From assembly GCF_050624435.1 (NCBI RefSeq), contig NC_134536.1, positions 138,723,277-138,787,276 of the forward strand: a stretch of DNA of 64,000 nucleotides, read 5' to 3'. Origin of the DNA: Tenrec ecaudatus (taxonomy: Eukaryota > Chordata > Mammalia > Afrosoricida > Tenrecidae). The position numbers were made by a program, and so were the translations under genes. The notes under the pieces are model-generated. The model was not told the origin of the DNA. It made no database searches and worked only from the letters and a program-made list of their open reading frames with translations. Positions 61,801 through 64,000 of this stretch are shown here, in pieces; within the stretch, counting starts at the first letter, position 1, and every line of letters starts with the position of its first letter.

Positions 61801-62043
61801 CATCCCCTTGACCTTTTCGTTGTTTCATGCTGAGTCCGAGCTCTTTTTCACCAACTTGGCTCCGGACTCAGCTTGGACATCTTATCCTCCCGCCATCCCT
61901 CCACACCGCGCCAGCGTTCCCCGGCAACCGTCGCTGCTGGGAATTCTGGGAGGGAGGAAGAAGACACTCTTCCTCCAACAGTCTCTGGGAAGCCATGAAA
62001 CAGCAATCTTTTTAAAAATAATAATAAAAATTAAAAATGTAAA
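58811..62043 (+). mobile_element. ORF-less L1 with intact 5' end, hosting the C2CD3 retrocopy
   Basis: It starts with the canonical L1 5' terminus aggagtcaagatggcg (YY1-like site). About 170 bp of 5' UTR-like sequence passes directly near 58985 into L1 3' UTR sequence, homologous to 42470 onward. No ORF1 or ORF2 lies between. The 3' end reads agccccccaatgaattgatc and an A-rich tail (about 61999-62043), split by the C2CD3 retrocopy. Matching 19-20-bp duplications flank it (58792-58810 and 62044-62063; two mismatches and an indel). It is about 2.2 kb without the retrocopy. It could be a retrotransposed spliced L1 RNA or an internally deleted copy. Confidence 0.82.
61013..61990 (-). pseudogene. 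C2CD3: Processed pseudogene of C2CD3 (5' exons) with premature poly(A) end
   Basis: On the minus strand an ATG at 61826-61828 opens MKQRKGQGDGGGRGHRKRG, matching the recalled N-terminus of C2CD3, a centriolar C2-domain protein needed for ciliogenesis. Similarity runs on through several exons joined without introns, for example [40 protein letters not shown] and [11 protein letters not shown], to the residues SKKLAELQ at 61360. It is broken by a small deletion/frameshift after residue 26, an in-frame TAG and a TGA in place of Trp. Upstream is GC-rich 5' UTR with an RFX-like X-box (gttccccggcaac). After SKKLAELQ the sequence changes to a noncoding stretch with an immediate stop. It ends in AATAAA (61038-61043) 18 bp before a seven-base poly(A) tract (T run 61013-61019). 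It lies in the tail of another L1. Confidence 0.85.
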
Positions 62044-62063
62044 AAGAGAGCAAAGTAGAAGGG

Positions 62064-62524
62064 CTTTCACTACTTGACCTCAACTTCACTACTTGACAGC
62101 CAACGTTGGCAAAACAGCCTGGTACTGGTATAATGATAGATACATAGACCAATGGAACAGGATAGAAACCCCAGAAATAAAAGCATCCACTTAAAGACAA
62201 CTGATTTTCACCAAATGACCACAAAAACATTAAATGGGAAAAGGACACCCTCTTCAAAAATAGTGCTGGACCATCAGAGAATCTTAATCTTCCCAGATCC
62301 GTGCCTCAAGTAGCAAAGAGAGGAGAGTCCATGCCATCCAAAGACCTGAAACACCTCAACAGAAGTGCTACAGCAATGAGAGCAGAACAGAGATTATTAA
62401 TTAGACTGTTAGCCCAGTGACCCTGGTGCCTGTTTCATGGGACAAGTCAGAAGTCAAGGGACCAAGTGACTAGGAGGCTACAAATCAGGGAGAGACCTGA
62501 TGGCTGGCTAAAGAGAAGTATTGT
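62064..62524 (+). mobile_element. Outer L1 resumed: ORF2 end and older-type 3' UTR
   Basis: It continues the ORF2 sequence cut at 58810 (cttcactacttgacagccaacg...cagcctggtactggtataatg), then enters 3' UTR sequence. The 3' UTR goes on from 63453 to 64000 after the insertion at 62525-63439. Confidence 0.78.
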
Positions 62525-63439
62525 GTGGTGAAGAAAGCTGATGGTGCCCAGCTATCAAAAGAAATAGTGTCTGGCAAACAAGTGGCCATCTAGCTCAGAA
62601 GCAACAAAGCCCACAGAGAAGAAGCACACAAGCCTAAGTAGACACGAAGTTTTGAAGAGATCAGGTAGCAGACACCAAAGAACAAAATCCATCATTGTGT
62701 GATCACCTTCCCCACATAAATGCTGAAGACGAATGTGTGCATAGGTAACTGTGGTGAAGAAGGCTGATGGCGCCTGGCTATTGAGAGATATAGCGTCTGG
62801 GGTCTTAAAGGCTTGAAAGTAAACAAGTGGCCATCTATCCCAGAAGCAACAAAGCCCACATGGAAGCAGCACACCAACATGTGTGATCATGAAGGGCTGA
62901 GGGGACCAGGTTTCAAGCACCAAAGCCAGGGGTGGGGGGGAATCATATCATAGTGAATGAGAGGAGCACATGATGGGGTCCCAATGCCCATCTGTAGACA
63001 ACTGGCTAGACCAGAGGATGCACAGCGGTACAGATGGGAACTGGAAACACAGGGAATCTAGGACAGATGAACCCCTCAGGACCAGCGGTGAGAGTGGCAA
63101 TACCGGGAGGGAAGGGGGCATAGAAAAGGGGAACCGATCACAAGGCTCTACATATAACCTCTCTGGGGGATGGGCAACAGAAAAGTGGGTGAAGGGAGAT
63201 GCCGGGCAGTGTAAGATAAAATAATAATTTATAAATTATTAAGGGTTCATAAGGAAGTGGGGAGCGGAGAGGGAGGGGGAGGGAAAAAAAGGAAAATGAG
63301 GAGTTGATTCCAGGAACCCAAGTGGAAAGCAAATTTTGAGAATGATGAGGGCAATGAATGTATAAGTGTGCTTTACCCAATTGATGTATGTATGGATTGT
63401 GATGAGTTGTATGAGCCCCAATAAATGATTTTTAAAAAG
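62525..63439 (+). mobile_element. 5'-truncated L1 3' end with perfect target-site duplication
   Basis: This is L1 3' UTR with two copies of the 'gtggtgaagaaagctgatgg' module (about 62525 and 62750), an A/G-rich stretch, and the end atgagccccaataaatgatttttaaaaag. The perfect 13-bp duplication agagaagtattgt flanks it (62512-62524 and 63440-63452), so it is among the younger insertions here. Confidence 0.88.
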
Positions 63440-63452
63440 AGAGAAGTATTGT

Positions 63453-64000
63453 TTTTACCAACAAGTGTCCATTAACCATATATCACTCCCTCTGATGTTC
63501 GCCTTAAAAACCACTTTGACAGAGGAGACCTCACCTCAGCTGGGGTCAGTTTATCAAAATGGGGGGGAGGGAGAAGACCATCAGTTGCTGCCATACAACA
63601 TTGTGCTGTCACTCCAAATCAACCCAGACCCCTACAAGAGTGATAAACAAACGTTTCTGGAGATTCCAGTTTAGATGGGGAGAAAGAAGCATGCATGTCT
63701 CTGAGAAGATGATTGCATTACTATTGGGTCAACAGGAAGGAGCAACTTCACATTGGGAAAGAAATACATAACAGTGTGTACATAGAACCCAAAGGAAGAG
63801 TATGCACTATACTAATTGGACAATTTTGACCTCGTTTTCATCTAGCCTTGGTGATCCAGGCCATGTGCTATAGTCTAACAAACTTTGGACTGTGCGCTTT
63901 CAAGGTGAACAACATCCTTCATAGCAGGCCACACCAGAAGGACTCAATGTGGAAACTCCACTAAGTGAACTGGAGTTTACCCCAAATTCACCTGTAGCCC
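63453..64000 (+). mobile_element. Outer L1 3' UTR (older subfamily), running off the window
   Basis: It is the sense copy of the 3' UTR type seen antisense at 20530-21000 and 720-1100, for example agacctcacctcagctggggtcagttt near 63530 and the aagtgaactggagtttacc stretch near 63965. No gene is seen. Confidence 0.7.

Noticed and set aside
61700-61990. GC-rich stretch with an RFX-like X-box, as a new gene promoter
   Set aside because: It is better explained as the 5' UTR of the C2CD3 retrocopy, continuous with its degraded coding sequence.
50930-64000. PHKA1 3' exons, expected upstream of HDAC8 by human synteny
   Set aside because: No sequence I could match was seen. The region is almost wholly repeats, so PHKA1 probably starts beyond the right edge.

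Overview
This window is mammalian nuclear DNA, and its repeats point to an afrotherian. Dispersed tRNA-derived SINEs with the 'ggagccctggtgg' head match my memory of AfroSINEs. There are also many copies of an L1 with a distinctive 3' UTR, and several BovB/RTE copies. I cannot name the species; a tenrec-like small afrotherian is only a guess. No bacterial, viral or CRISPR content was seen.

The one functional gene I can support is HDAC8, an X-linked class I lysine deacetylase, on the minus strand. Four consecutive coding exons are present: exon 1 at 50218-50319, exon 2 at 49680-49732, exon 3 at 35366-35496 and exon 4 at 34290-34431. All have consensus splice sites and compatible phases. A CpG-rich promoter with a ZNF143/THAP11-type motif lies upstream. 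Exon 5 and later exons were not found, so intron 3 spans 34432-35365, intron 2 is about 14 kb, and intron 4 runs off the left edge. By mammalian synteny the window should be X chromosome, with the PHKA1 side to the right.

Layout: 1-8.8 kb is an antisense L1 broken by three retroinsertions and a 5S rRNA retropseudogene. 8.8-34.2 kb is intronic: SINEs, BovB fragments (one inverted), four mariner-type DNA elements including a MITE, old L1s and MIRs, plus unique sequence. 34.2-35.5 kb holds exons 4 and 3. 36.9-44.8 kb holds a full-length but dead L1 inserted into an AfroSINE with a 13-bp target-site duplication, and a palindromic MITE sits in its 3' UTR. 45-49.5 kb is a pile-up of L1 3' ends plus a hAT-like fragment. 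49.6-50.7 kb holds exons 2 and 1 and the promoter. 50.9-57.7 kb is antisense L1, a 640-bp CTCA microsatellite and other repeats. 57.8-64 kb is one L1 hosting nested insertions: an ORF-less L1 with an intact 5' end, inside whose tail sits a processed C2CD3 copy.

Most of the interest lies in insertions datable by their target-site duplications: a tailless 5S retropseudogene, a microsatellite that looks retroinserted, a C2CD3 retrocopy recording a prematurely polyadenylated transcript, an ORF-less full-length L1, and DNA-transposon remnants, some younger than the L1s they hit.
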